The position numbers were made by a program, and so were the translations under genes. A DNA stretch of 7,403 nt from Gammaproteobacteria bacterium (GTDB lineage: Bacteria > Pseudomonadota > Gammaproteobacteria > UBA4575): assembly GCA_028281205.1 (NCBI GenBank), contig JANQKJ010000165.1, positions 1-7,403 on the forward strand, in the 5' to 3' direction. A model generated the notes under the pieces. That model was not told where the DNA came from and searched no databases. It was given only the letters and a program-made list of their open reading frames with translations. Numbering within the stretch: the first letter of the stretch is position 1; every line of letters begins with the position of its first letter. Below are positions 1 to 6,882 of the stretch, in pieces.

Positions 1-2
1 TT

Positions 3-2105
3 AATATTGATGCAATTGTCAATCCTTCATTATTACCGCAGGTGCAATCGCAAATAACAGCTACCCCCACTCTTTATACGACTTATACAGATAGAAGTAG
101 AGTAGGCATTACCTCAATAACTGGCGATATAAACTATGCTGCAAATATTTTAAACATAGACTTGCAAGATACACCAATAGAAGGAGGTAATACTCGCGGA
201 GTAAGATTGGTCCCTGGAACATTAGAATTTACTTCACTTCAAGGTGACATCGAACTAGCAAATAGCATTACACTATATCCCTCATCTCAAGGTGGTATAC
301 GTTTACTAGCTGGTGAGGATATCGAAATTAAACAAGATGCTGGTGATGTAGAAATTATTCTTTCTGATACAAATCCAGATTTGTTACCAACTGCGGATAA
401 TCCAACAAATTCATTCCTTGATTTTGTTGCACGGACAACTAGGAATCCTAATCCAAATATTTTCAATTCTCCAGTTCCCGTGCATATTAATGACAAGGAA
501 AATTCTGCATTTGTTGCATTAACTGGCGATATTGACCCTAAGGATGAATCCTTCAGACTATTATTGGCGGAACCAGTAGATATATTTGCTGGAGGTGATA
601 TCGTTAACTTGAATGCTAATATTCAGCATAATAAGTCAGAAGATATTTCAACCATACAGGCGCTTGGAAGTATTCTATTTCCTAGTGAGCGAAGCCTTTC
701 TGACGGCACTTTACAATCTAATAGTGCAGAGCTTGTCGTAAATGGCCCAGGCAAACTGGATGTTATTGCAGGTAACAATATCGATCTTGGCTCATCATTA
801 GGTATTCTTTCTGTAGGAAGATTAAATAATCCATTCCTTCCTTCACAGGGTGCAGATATCACTATACTTGTCGGAACTAGTTTGGATAAGTCCTATAATC
901 CAAATGTTACAGCGAATTCTTTTATTACTTTATTAGATGAATTTTTATCTGGGAGTTTATCTGCAGAGTTATTAGCCAATGATATAGATGGTGTAGGTAG
1001 TGATGGTAACGGCGTTTCAGATGAGACTACACAATCGAGTATTGCGTCACTTAGACAACGAATAATCGATCGAGTAATTAATTTTGCTGAACAGCAAGAG
1101 GGTATAACGTTAACACAAGCAGCTGCATTTGCTGTTTTTGATAGTGCCCCACAATCAGTAAAGCGTGATATTTACACTGGCATATTGTTTGATGTGTTAG
1201 CAACTTCGGCAACACTCGCATCAACTACAGGACCTGAGGGTGGATTAAATCGTGATAGCTTTAATTTAGGGTTTGGTATTATCGAAAGTTTATTTCCTCA
1301 AGCTGAGCTCCAGTCAGGTAACTTAACTTTATTTAATAGTCGTATTCAAACACTCGCAGATGGTGGTGATATTAATATCGTAGTACCGGGTGGAGAAATT
1401 GACGCTGGCCTTCCTTCAGCAGTAGAAGGAGCACGTTCTCAAGATGATATTGGCATAATCACTCAGGGAGAAGGTGACATTAATATCTTTGCAAGAGGTG
1501 ATGTTAATATTAACAGCTCAAGAATATTCACCCTAGGCGGCGGGAATATTTTATTTTGGTCTTCGTTAGGTGATGTCGATGCAGGACGCGGCGCACAAGA
1601 TTCACTCACGCCACCACCTCCAGTAACAGAAGTTGTAAATGGCGTTGTAGTAACAACATTCCCACCTGCGATTGCAGGTAGTGGAATTTTAACGGCATCC
1701 ACTAACCCAGATATACCTGCTGGTAGTGTCATATTCGGTGTCCCTAATGGCGTTGTCGATGCGGGTACTGCCGGTATTGATATCGGAGGCTCAGTAGTAC
1801 TTGCCGCCCAGGAAGTCATCGGACGGGATAATTTCTCTGTCGGTGGCACGGTCACAGGAATTCAATTAGCTGACTCCGGTCCACCGGTCTCATTAACATT
1901 AGCTGCCGACTCAACCAGTGCAGGTGTATCGGAATCTGTAGAGAGTGCTGCGGTTGGAAATGCACAAGAAGCCGCATCTCAAACGACTCTTGGTGAAAAA
2001 GCGCTAAATTGGTTAAAAGTATTTGTGCTAGGGGTTGGTGATGATCAAACAGCAAGCACAAGTAATACTTCCTGTGATGATACAAAAGAGACTTGTAAAG
2101 GATAG
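3..2105 (+). CDS. Filamentous haemagglutinin family exoprotein, C-terminal part (DUF3739-type), 5' end outside window
   Basis: The frame is open from the left edge of the window, so the gene starts upstream; the GTG at 42 is only an internal codon and 13 further residues precede it. The visible 700 residues are rich in short Gly-Asp-Ile/Val beta-strand repeats (SITGDINY, SLQGDIEL, ALTGDID, GEGDINIFARGDVNI), the pattern of the right-handed beta-helix of two-partner-secretion adhesins. From about residue 310 a more helical segment interrupts the strands. It is followed by landmarks I associate with the DUF3739 C-terminal region: SRIQT (about 446), GDINIVVPGG (about 455), RIFTLGGG (about 508), GDVDAGRGA (about 523) and a PPPP stretch (about 537). 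There is no C-terminal outer-membrane barrel, so this is a secreted TpsA-like protein, not a classical autotransporter. The only two cysteines of the fragment lie in the last eleven residues. The secretion partner (TpsB) is not in view. The family call is firm; the role (adhesin or surface filament) is inferred from the family. Confidence 0.9.
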   Translation, partial: NIDAIVNPSLLPQVQSQITATPTLYTTYTDRSRVGITSITGDINYAANILNIDLQDTPIEGGNTRGVRLVPGTLEFTSLQGDIELANSITLYPSSQGGIRLLAGEDIEIKQDAGDVEIILSDTNPDLLPTADNPTNSFLDFVARTTRNPNPNIFNSPVPVHINDKENSAFVALTGDIDPKDESFRLLLAEPVDIFAGGDIVNLNANIQHNKSEDISTIQALGSILFPSERSLSDGTLQSNSAELVVNGPGKLDVIAGNNIDLGSSLGILSVGRLNNPFLPSQGADITILVGTSLDKSYNPNVTANSFITLLDEFLSGSLSAELLANDIDGVGSDGNGVSDETTQSSIASLRQRIIDRVINFAEQQEGITLTQAAAFAVFDSAPQSVKRDIYTGILFDVLATSATLASTTGPEGGLNRDSFNLGFGIIESLFPQAELQSGNLTLFNSRIQTLADGGDINIVVPGGEIDAGLPSAVEGARSQDDIGIITQGEGDINIFARGDVNINSSRIFTLGGGNILFWSSLGDVDAGRGAQDSLTPPPPVTEVVNGVVVTTFPPAIAGSGILTASTNPDIPAGSVIFGVPNGVVDAGTAGIDIGGSVVLAAQEVIGRDNFSVGGTVTGIQLADSGPPVSLTLAADSTSAGVSESVESAAVGNAQEAASQTTLGEKALNWLKVFVLGVGDDQTASTSNTSCDDTKETCKG

Positions 2106-2125
2106 TTGTTACTAATTTGTAACAA
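2106..2125 (+). terminator. Weak candidate terminator hairpin after the exoprotein gene
   Basis: Directly after the TAG stop lies a perfect 7-bp inverted repeat, TTGTTAC and GTAACAA, around a 6-base loop, followed by TTTGTAATT. The stem has only two G/C pairs and there is no real U-tract, so it would be a weak intrinsic terminator at best. It could instead protect the 3' end of the mRNA or be chance in AT-rich DNA. Confidence 0.25.
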
Positions 2126-2202
2126 TTTGTAATTAACTGCCCTCTAAATTTGCTTTTCCTGCATGTAAGTAACTATCCATATTAAAAATAATATTATAGC
2201 TG

Positions 2203-2231
2203 CGTAGTAATAAATATGTAATTTATCTACG
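2203..2231. repeat. Imperfect inverted repeat in the exoprotein/ExbB intergenic gap
   Basis: The left arm is CGTAG-TA-ATAAAT (2203-2215) and the right arm is ATTTAT-CTACG (2221-2231). They give eleven complementary pairs around a 5-base loop with a 2-base bulge in the left arm. No T-run follows, which argues against an intrinsic terminator. The position, upstream of the candidate -10 box and the ExbB-type gene, fits an operator for a dimeric regulator or a leader hairpin. No specific regulator can be named. Confidence 0.4.
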
Positions 2232-2259
2232 TTAATCTCCCGTCTGCAGTCCTTCAAAA

Positions 2260-2265
2260 TATAAT
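2260..2265 (+). promoter_or_regulatory. Candidate -10 box upstream of the LamG-ExbB gene
   Basis: A perfect TATAAT sits 17 bases before the ATG at 2283. Hexamers at 15-19 bases spacing upstream (around TCTCCCG) do not resemble a sigma-70 -35 box, so it would need an activator or another contact. If used, the transcript would begin about 10 bases before the start codon, which would fit the absence of a Shine-Dalgarno sequence there. In AT-rich DNA such a hexamer can arise by chance. Confidence 0.3.
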
Positions 2266-2282
2266 CATTACATAAACTGACC

Positions 2283-4073
2283 ATGCGCATTTTCATAACG
2301 CTGATAATATTATTTTGCCTAATACCTAACAGCGCTTATGCATGGTGGAATAAAGACTGGGACTATCGTAAGGAATTCATATTCGATACCTCAGTGACTG
2401 GTGTGGCCATTGAAAATACAGTTAATGATGTAGCCGTACTGATTAAGTTACATTTAGGAAATTTCACTTATTTTTCTGACACTCTGCCTGCAGGTGAAGA
2501 TATACGCTTTGTATTGGGTGATGATCTCACACCATTAAAACATCATATTGAATACTACGATCCATTGCAGCAAATTGGTTTAATCTGGGTAAAGATGCCC
2601 AGGATTGTGCCAGGTACTAATCTTGAAAAGATTTATATGTACTATGGTAATCAAGAAGCAGTGAAAGGTGATGATGTTGCTGCTACTTTTAGTGCTGATG
2701 AAGTGCTTGTTTATCATTTTAATGAGCAAGTTTCTGATGCCACAGCATATCAAAGTAATCCACAAGGTAATTCTTCAAGCATAATACAAGGCGCTGTTAT
2801 TGGTTCCGGTGCTGAATTTCAGGGACAGCAGAATATCATTGTCCCTGTGACCCCTTCGCTTAGATTGATTCCCGATCCAGGTTTAACTGCTTCATTCTGG
2901 ATGAAACAAGTTTCAGATCAAAATGATGCCGTTCTAATTAGTTATGTAGAGGAAGGTAATGCGTCCTTAGCTCTCAAGATTGCCGCTAACAAGCCTTATT
3001 TAGAATATACAACCTCCGCAGGTACTATAGTAACACCTACAGAAGAGACGACAGAGATTCTTGCCGATACCTGGAGTCATTTAGCGTTCACTGTGACTAG
3101 TGATTTAATGACCTTATACGTAAATGGAATAGAAGCAAGCAGTGCAGAGATCAACACAGAAGAAATGGGTGGACTACTATCAATTGGTGCACTGCCGGAT
3201 CAAACGCAAAGTTTCGTTGGACAAATAGATGAATTAAAAATATTAAAACGCGCTGTAAGTGCCGAGTGGGTGTCGATCAATTATAACAATCAAGGGCCTA
3301 ATGATTTATTAATTCGAGCAGGTGCTGATGGTCAACAAGAAGGTGCTGGTGAAGGGCATAACTATATTGCTTTTTCACTCTCGAAGTTAACGCTAGAAGG
3401 GAAAATTACAACTGGCACTTTGACCGTAATGTTAATTTTTGGCGTGCTAATTATGATTGGCAAAAGCATGTTTTTAGGTAAAGTCAGAAAATCAAATCGT
3501 TTATTCCAAAAACGTTATGCTGGAAAAGATGATGCTGGTAAGGCCATTAGCAATTCATTGATTGCTACATATAAAAATGTCAACGTAGAAGATAAAAAAC
3601 TCAAAGAGTCAGGGCTGAATCGTTTATTCGCAACTGGAATGAAAGAGCTTCATACACGACTTACAGCTTCAACTGCTGGTGCAGCACGCACTAAAACATT
3701 ATCGGCTAATTCAATTAATGCATTACGTGCGAGTATGAATACGACAATGTTGCGTGAGAACCAACGTTTACAAAAACAAATGGTACTGCTAACGATTGCA
3801 ATTGCAGGTGGACCATTCATTGGTTTATTCGGGACTGTTATGGGGGTAATGATTACCTTTGCAGAAGTAGCTTTAGCTGGAAACGTAGATGTCAATGCGA
3901 TAGCACCAGGTATCTCCGCTGCTCTAGTAGCAACTGTTGCAGGTCTTGCTGTCGCAATACCATGTTTGTTCGGTTACAACTACTTATCCTCTCAGATCAA
4001 AGAGATCAGTGCTGATATGCGTGTTTTTACTGATGAGTTCGAATCGCGTGTGTCAGAAGAGTTTGGGGAATAG
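2283..4073 (+). CDS. ExbB/TolQ-type proton channel with periplasmic DUF2341 and LamG-like domains
   Basis: This 596-residue protein is more than twice the usual ExbB length because of an N-terminal extension. A signal peptide (1-20, ending SAYA) is followed by WWNKDWDYRK, typical of DUF2341. That domain runs to about 130 and ends in IYMYYGN. Residues about 135-345 look like a LamG/concanavalin-fold domain: VLVYHFNE near 141, TWSHLAFTV near 263, LYVNGIE near 278 and GQIDELKILKRAVS near 313. A membrane segment (about 376-393), a cytoplasmic loop of about 105 residues and two more membrane segments (about 500-525 and 543-568) follow the ExbB plan. They carry GLFGTVMGVM (514-523) and PGISAALVATVAGLAVAIP (542-560), the conserved channel motifs. 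The extension therefore projects into the periplasm. The protein should form a proton-driven motor with the ExbD encoded 2 bases downstream. An in-frame TAA at 2262 and no other start codon between fix the ATG at 2283; no Shine-Dalgarno is visible. The ligand of the LamG-like domain is unknown. Confidence 0.93.
   Translation: MRIFITLIILFCLIPNSAYAWWNKDWDYRKEFIFDTSVTGVAIENTVNDVAVLIKLHLGNFTYFSDTLPAGEDIRFVLGDDLTPLKHHIEYYDPLQQIGLIWVKMPRIVPGTNLEKIYMYYGNQEAVKGDDVAATFSADEVLVYHFNEQVSDATAYQSNPQGNSSSIIQGAVIGSGAEFQGQQNIIVPVTPSLRLIPDPGLTASFWMKQVSDQNDAVLISYVEEGNASLALKIAANKPYLEYTTSAGTIVTPTEETTEILADTWSHLAFTVTSDLMTLYVNGIEASSAEINTEEMGGLLSIGALPDQTQSFVGQIDELKILKRAVSAEWVSINYNNQGPNDLLIRAGADGQQEGAGEGHNYIAFSLSKLTLEGKITTGTLTVMLIFGVLIMIGKSMFLGKVRKSNRLFQKRYAGKDDAGKAISNSLIATYKNVNVEDKKLKESGLNRLFATGMKELHTRLTASTAGAARTKTLSANSINALRASMNTTMLRENQRLQKQMVLLTIAIAGGPFIGLFGTVMGVMITFAEVALAGNVDVNAIAPGISAALVATVAGLAVAIPCLFGYNYLSSQIKEISADMRVFTDEFESRVSEEFGE
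4065..4069 (+). promoter_or_regulatory. Ribosome binding site of the ExbD gene
   Basis: GGGGA lies 6 bases before the ATG at 4076, inside the last codons of the ExbB-type gene. Together with the 2-base gap between stop and start it supports translational coupling and fixes the ExbD start. It is the clearest Shine-Dalgarno sequence of the cluster that is placed as expected. Confidence 0.6.
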
Positions 4074-4075
4074 AA

Positions 4076-4486
4076 ATGGCTGAAGGTGTTCATGAAGAAA
4101 ACGAACCGTATGACGAAATTAACGTCGTACCCATGCTAGATCTTGCTTATGTGTTGTTGGTGATGTTCATCATTTTAACAACTGCAACTGTACAAGGTAT
4201 TCAAGTTAACTTGCCTAAAGCAAGCTCCCAACCCTCGCTGGCTGAGCCTCGCACTAAGTCTATAACCGTCACAGAAGACGGAACAATTTATCTCGATACA
4301 TTTCCGGTGACGTTGACTGAACTTGAGGGATTACTTCGACAGTATCGAGCAGCAGATCCAACTTTACCAGTGATTATAAAAGCTGATGGTATTAATCCCT
4401 ATCAAAGAATTGTAGATATTTTGGATCTTATGGGTCGGCTTGAAATTACACAGTTAGGTTTAGTGACTCAGCCAGTGAAAAATTAA
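4076..4486 (+). CDS. ExbD/TolR family biopolymer transport protein
   Basis: At 136 residues this is normal length for ExbD/TolR. A short acidic cytoplasmic N-terminus leads to DEINVVPMLDLAYVLLVMFII (13-33, a single membrane helix). It matches the family signature, and Asp22 occupies the position of the essential membrane aspartate (Asp25 of E. coli ExbD) that carries protons. After the helix comes VNLPKAS, the usual junction to the periplasmic domain, then about 90 periplasmic residues with the typical ITVTEDGTIYLD strand pair and VIIKADG. The gene follows the ExbB-type gene by 2 bases and precedes a TonB-like gene by 27 bases, the classical ExbB-ExbD-TonB order. It is expected to assemble in the inner membrane with the LamG-ExbB protein and transmit proton flow to the transducer. 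The sequence does not separate ExbD from TolR, but the neighbours favour an ExbD role. Confidence 0.93.
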   Translation: MAEGVHEENEPYDEINVVPMLDLAYVLLVMFIILTTATVQGIQVNLPKASSQPSLAEPRTKSITVTEDGTIYLDTFPVTLTELEGLLRQYRAADPTLPVIIKADGINPYQRIVDILDLMGRLEITQLGLVTQPVKN

Positions 4487-4513
4487 CTATGTATTTAAAC
4501 TGGTTATATATCA

Positions 4514-5167
4514 ATGGTAGAGGAGACTGATGAACAAAGTAAGATAAAAGTTATTGTTTTTATATTAGCAATAGCACTTATCTCGGGTCTAATTATATGG
4601 TTTGTTGGCGGTATGTTATCAACACCAATCGAACCACCAAAAAAAACAGTTCAGGAAATAAAAGTAATTAGGCCGCCTCCGCCTCCGCCAGAAATAGAAG
4701 AAGAGCCGCCACCAGAACCTGAGGTTGAAGAAGAGATACTGGAACCGGAACCCGAGTTAGAGCCGGAGGCGTTACCAGATATACCGGATATACCTGATAG
4801 TCCAGATCTAGGTGATGGTGGTGGGCCTCCCAGTGATTTTGGTACCGGCACTGGTGGTTCAACAATCGGTGGTGGTGGAACTAGAGGTGATCCTAGTTTG
4901 TGGTATGCGGGCCGAATAGTACAAGTTGAAATTTTGGATTTGCTACAAAACACAGACGGGCTTACTGCTGTGGACTACCGTGTGAGATTGAATGTTTGGG
5001 TTAACGAAGTAACTGGAGAGCTGACTGATTTTAAATTATTAAATTCAACTGGTGATATCACTGTTGATGAAAAAATAGAACAGGCTTTAAGGGGGTTTGG
5101 ACGTTTTAGTCGCCCGCCTTTACCAAATTTAAAACAACCCATTAGATTAGCAATAGAGTCAAGATAA
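4514..5167 (+). CDS. TonB-like energy transducer, acidic Pro-Glu spacer
   Basis: This 217-residue protein has the TonB plan: a short cytoplasmic N-terminus, one membrane helix (about 11-34), a proline-rich periplasmic spacer (about 40-98), a Gly-rich linker (99-126) and a small C-terminal alpha/beta domain (about 127-217). The last part resembles TonB/TolA C-termini: VDYRVRLNVWVNEVTGELTD, then an STGD turn, a helix VDEKIEQALRGF and a final strand IRLAIES. The spacer holds six consecutive prolines (54-59) and, from 60 to 99, eighteen acidic and no basic residues, so the Pro-Lys half of a classical TonB spacer is missing. The helix also has no histidine, unlike E. coli TonB (His20). The ATG at 4514 is the only start that keeps the membrane helix: an in-frame TAA lies at 4496 and the next in-frame ATG falls after the helix. 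No Shine-Dalgarno precedes it. It is placed to couple the LamG-ExbB/ExbD motor to an outer-membrane partner. The divergent C-terminus leaves a TolA-like role possible. Confidence 0.78.
   Translation: MVEETDEQSKIKVIVFILAIALISGLIIWFVGGMLSTPIEPPKKTVQEIKVIRPPPPPPEIEEEPPPEPEVEEEILEPEPELEPEALPDIPDIPDSPDLGDGGGPPSDFGTGTGGSTIGGGGTRGDPSLWYAGRIVQVEILDLLQNTDGLTAVDYRVRLNVWVNEVTGELTDFKLLNSTGDITVDEKIEQALRGFGRFSRPPLPNLKQPIRLAIESR
4775..4810 (+). repeat. Four tandem 9-base coding units (Pro-Asp-X)
   Basis: Four consecutive 9-base units, CCAGATATA, CCGGATATA, CCTGATAGT and CCAGATCTA, encode PDI-PDI-PDS-PDL (residues 88-99) at the end of the TonB-like spacer. Unit length is a multiple of three, so changes in copy number would alter spacer length without breaking the frame. 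Confidence 0.6.
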
Positions 5168-5197
5168 CTTTTTATTTACGATAACTTTATTATTTAC
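5163..5197 (+). repeat. Tandem 17/18-base duplication before the porin start
   Basis: Copy 1 (5163-5179) is GATAACTTTTTATTTAC and copy 2 (5180-5197) is GATAACTTTATTATTTAC, identical except for one extra A in copy 2. They abut each other. The first contains the TAA stop of the TonB-like gene, and the second ends one base before the porin ATG. The pair makes up practically the whole 31-base intergenic gap, and neither copy contains a recognisable Shine-Dalgarno sequence. Confidence 0.8.
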
Positions 5198-5198
5198 T

Positions 5199-6875
5199 AT
5201 GAGTTTAATTGCAAAAAGATTTTGTAGATCATTTATAAGCATTGGGCTGATTTCAATATTAGTTATGCAATCAAGCAATCTCTATGCTGATGAAAAAGAA
5301 GATCTTTTAATTATCAGAAATACAGTTATTAACTTAATGCAGCAGCTTGTTGACCAGGGGGTAATGTCACCTGAGCAAGCGAGAGAATTAGTTGAAACTG
5401 CGAAACAGTCTGCAATTGAAGAAGTAGAAGAAATTAGAAAAGCTGAAACTCCATCTGAAAAAGCTGTGCGTGTTCAATATGTCCCTGAAATTGTCAAAGA
5501 GGAAATACGTGAACAAGTGAGAAATGAATTACGCGCACAGGTAACACAGGATGTTATCAAGCATGCGCAAACAAATCGCTGGGGTATTAAGGATGCGCTA
5601 CCAGGATGGGTAAACCGTATTAAGCTTAGTGGCGATATTCGTCTTCGCGCAGATGGTGAGTATCTGGATCAAGATAACAACAGTGAGGTATATCGCAATG
5701 TTGACAATGAGTTCATTGATACTATCAATGATCGAGAACGTGCACGTATTCGTATGCGTCTAGCGGTGAAAGCAAAAGTAAATGATAGTATAGAGGCTGG
5801 TATCCGTTTGGCTTCTGGTAATTTGACCGATCCGGTATCGACAAATCAAACATTGGGTAATCGTGGTAATCGCTATGATGTTACATTGGACAGAGCTTAT
5901 TTAAAATATACGGATACAAATGATGACGGTTATGAATGGCTGACTCTGTGGGGTGGGAGAATACCAAATCCTTGGTTTTCCACTGACTTAGTATGGGATA
6001 GTGATTTAAATTTTGAAGGATTTGCAGCAACTACACGATATAACTTTGCTGGTGGTGATTCACTCTATGACTTAACTGAAAGTAACAAAGAAGTATTTTT
6101 AACCATGGGAGCATTTCCACTTGATGAGTTTTCATTTACTGCAAACGACCCATGGCTTTATGGTGCACAAATTGGTGGTTCAATATTATTCTCCAATCAA
6201 AGTAAATTAAAAGTTGGAGTTGCTTACTATTATTATGATGATCTAGTGGTTGAACCATCATTTGATGTTGCATTAGCTGCTGATCCTAATGTTGAATTTG
6301 AAATAGGTTCTACTTCACCACCTGAAGTAGGGCAAGGCAATACACTTGCAGATTTAGACCCAATTGATGGGACAAATGTTGTGTATGGGTATGCTTCTGA
6401 TTATGAATTGCTTGGTTTAACTACCCAACTAGATCTATCTATTTTTGCCCCTTACAGGCTGTCTTTTACGGGAGAATATTTTGAAAACATAGGTTATGAC
6501 AGAGATGATGTAAATAGAAGAGTAGGTCTTGATGTCAAAGAAGAAACTACTGCCTATCAGTTTAGAATAGACTTTGGCTGGCCAAGTGTGAATTTAGCAG
6601 GTAATTGGCGGGCTCATGCTGCATATAAGTATATCGAGAGAGATGCGGTACTTGCTTTATTTAATGACTCAGATTTTCATGGTGGAGGTACGGATGCTGA
6701 AGGATATGTGATTGGGTTTGATTATGGTTTAGGTAAAAATGCGTGGGCATCATTCAAATGGATAAGTACAGATGAGATTGATGGTCCTGGTTTTTTGGGT
6801 GGGTTTGATTGTGACGTTATTGATTGTAGTTATAAATATGATCGTGTCCAAGTTGATGTGAATGCAAAGTTTTAA
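5199..6875 (+). CDS. Outer-membrane 'putative porin' (Porin_5 type) with helical N-terminal domain
   Basis: The 558-residue precursor starts with a signal peptide (1-30, cut after NLYA). Residues about 31-125 are helical and charged: LLIIRNTVINLMQQLVDQGVM, SPEQARELVE, then VRVQYVPEIVKEEIREQVR. This helical-then-YVPEIVK layout is what I associate with the Porin_5 'putative porin' family. From LPGWVNRIKLSGDIRLR (134-150) on, alternating beta strands with aromatic belts form an outer-membrane barrel. It closes with YKYDRVQVDVNAKF, whose terminal Phe fits the BAM recognition signal. There is no TonB-receptor plug domain, so it is not a TonB-dependent receptor of the usual kind. The mature chain has only two cysteines, 538 and 543, in the last predicted loop. 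The gene lies 31 bases after the TonB-like gene. Family members are thought to be channels; the substrate is unknown. The N-terminal helices could reach into the periplasm and contact the TonB-like protein or the coiled-coil protein downstream. Confidence 0.85.
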   Translation: MSLIAKRFCRSFISIGLISILVMQSSNLYADEKEDLLIIRNTVINLMQQLVDQGVMSPEQARELVETAKQSAIEEVEEIRKAETPSEKAVRVQYVPEIVKEEIREQVRNELRAQVTQDVIKHAQTNRWGIKDALPGWVNRIKLSGDIRLRADGEYLDQDNNSEVYRNVDNEFIDTINDRERARIRMRLAVKAKVNDSIEAGIRLASGNLTDPVSTNQTLGNRGNRYDVTLDRAYLKYTDTNDDGYEWLTLWGGRIPNPWFSTDLVWDSDLNFEGFAATTRYNFAGGDSLYDLTESNKEVFLTMGAFPLDEFSFTANDPWLYGAQIGGSILFSNQSKLKVGVAYYYYDDLVVEPSFDVALAADPNVEFEIGSTSPPEVGQGNTLADLDPIDGTNVVYGYASDYELLGLTTQLDLSIFAPYRLSFTGEYFENIGYDRDDVNRRVGLDVKEETTAYQFRIDFGWPSVNLAGNWRAHAAYKYIERDAVLALFNDSDFHGGGTDAEGYVIGFDYGLGKNAWASFKWISTDEIDGPGFLGGFDCDVIDCSYKYDRVQVDVNAKF

Positions 6876-6882
6876 AAATGTT

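Noticed and set aside
1463..1855. 130-codon open frame on the - strand inside the exoprotein gene
   Set aside because: It is antisense to a strongly supported beta-helical coding region, and its translation is a low-complexity Pro/Thr/Ser product with no recognisable domain.
2100..2178. Eight-base inverted repeat GGATAGTT (2100-2107) and AACTATCC (2171-2178)
   Set aside because: The arms are 63 bases apart in AT-rich DNA, and the left arm overlaps the coding end and the nearer hairpin; a chance match is likely.
2283..4073. Flagellar MotA-type stator subunit
   Set aside because: The motifs (GLFGTVMGVM, PGISAALVATVAGLAVAIP) and the adjacent ExbD and TonB-like genes place it in the ExbB/TolQ branch.
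4489..4530. Thirteen-codon ORF between the ExbD and TonB-like genes as a real peptide gene
   Set aside because: It has no clear Shine-Dalgarno and no recognisable sequence; kept only as part of the start-site observation.
4673..4690. CCGCCT repeat as a phase-variation tract
   Set aside because: Fewer than three 6-base units, a multiple of three; it simply encodes six prolines.
4651..4953. 100-codon open frame on the - strand opposite the TonB-like spacer
   Set aside because: The Gly/Ser-rich translation is simply the complement of the Pro/Glu/Gly-coding repeats.
5199..6875. TonB-dependent receptor
   Set aside because: The N-terminus is helical with YVPEIVK, not a plug domain, and at 558 residues the chain is short for a 22-strand receptor; the Porin_5 pattern fits better.
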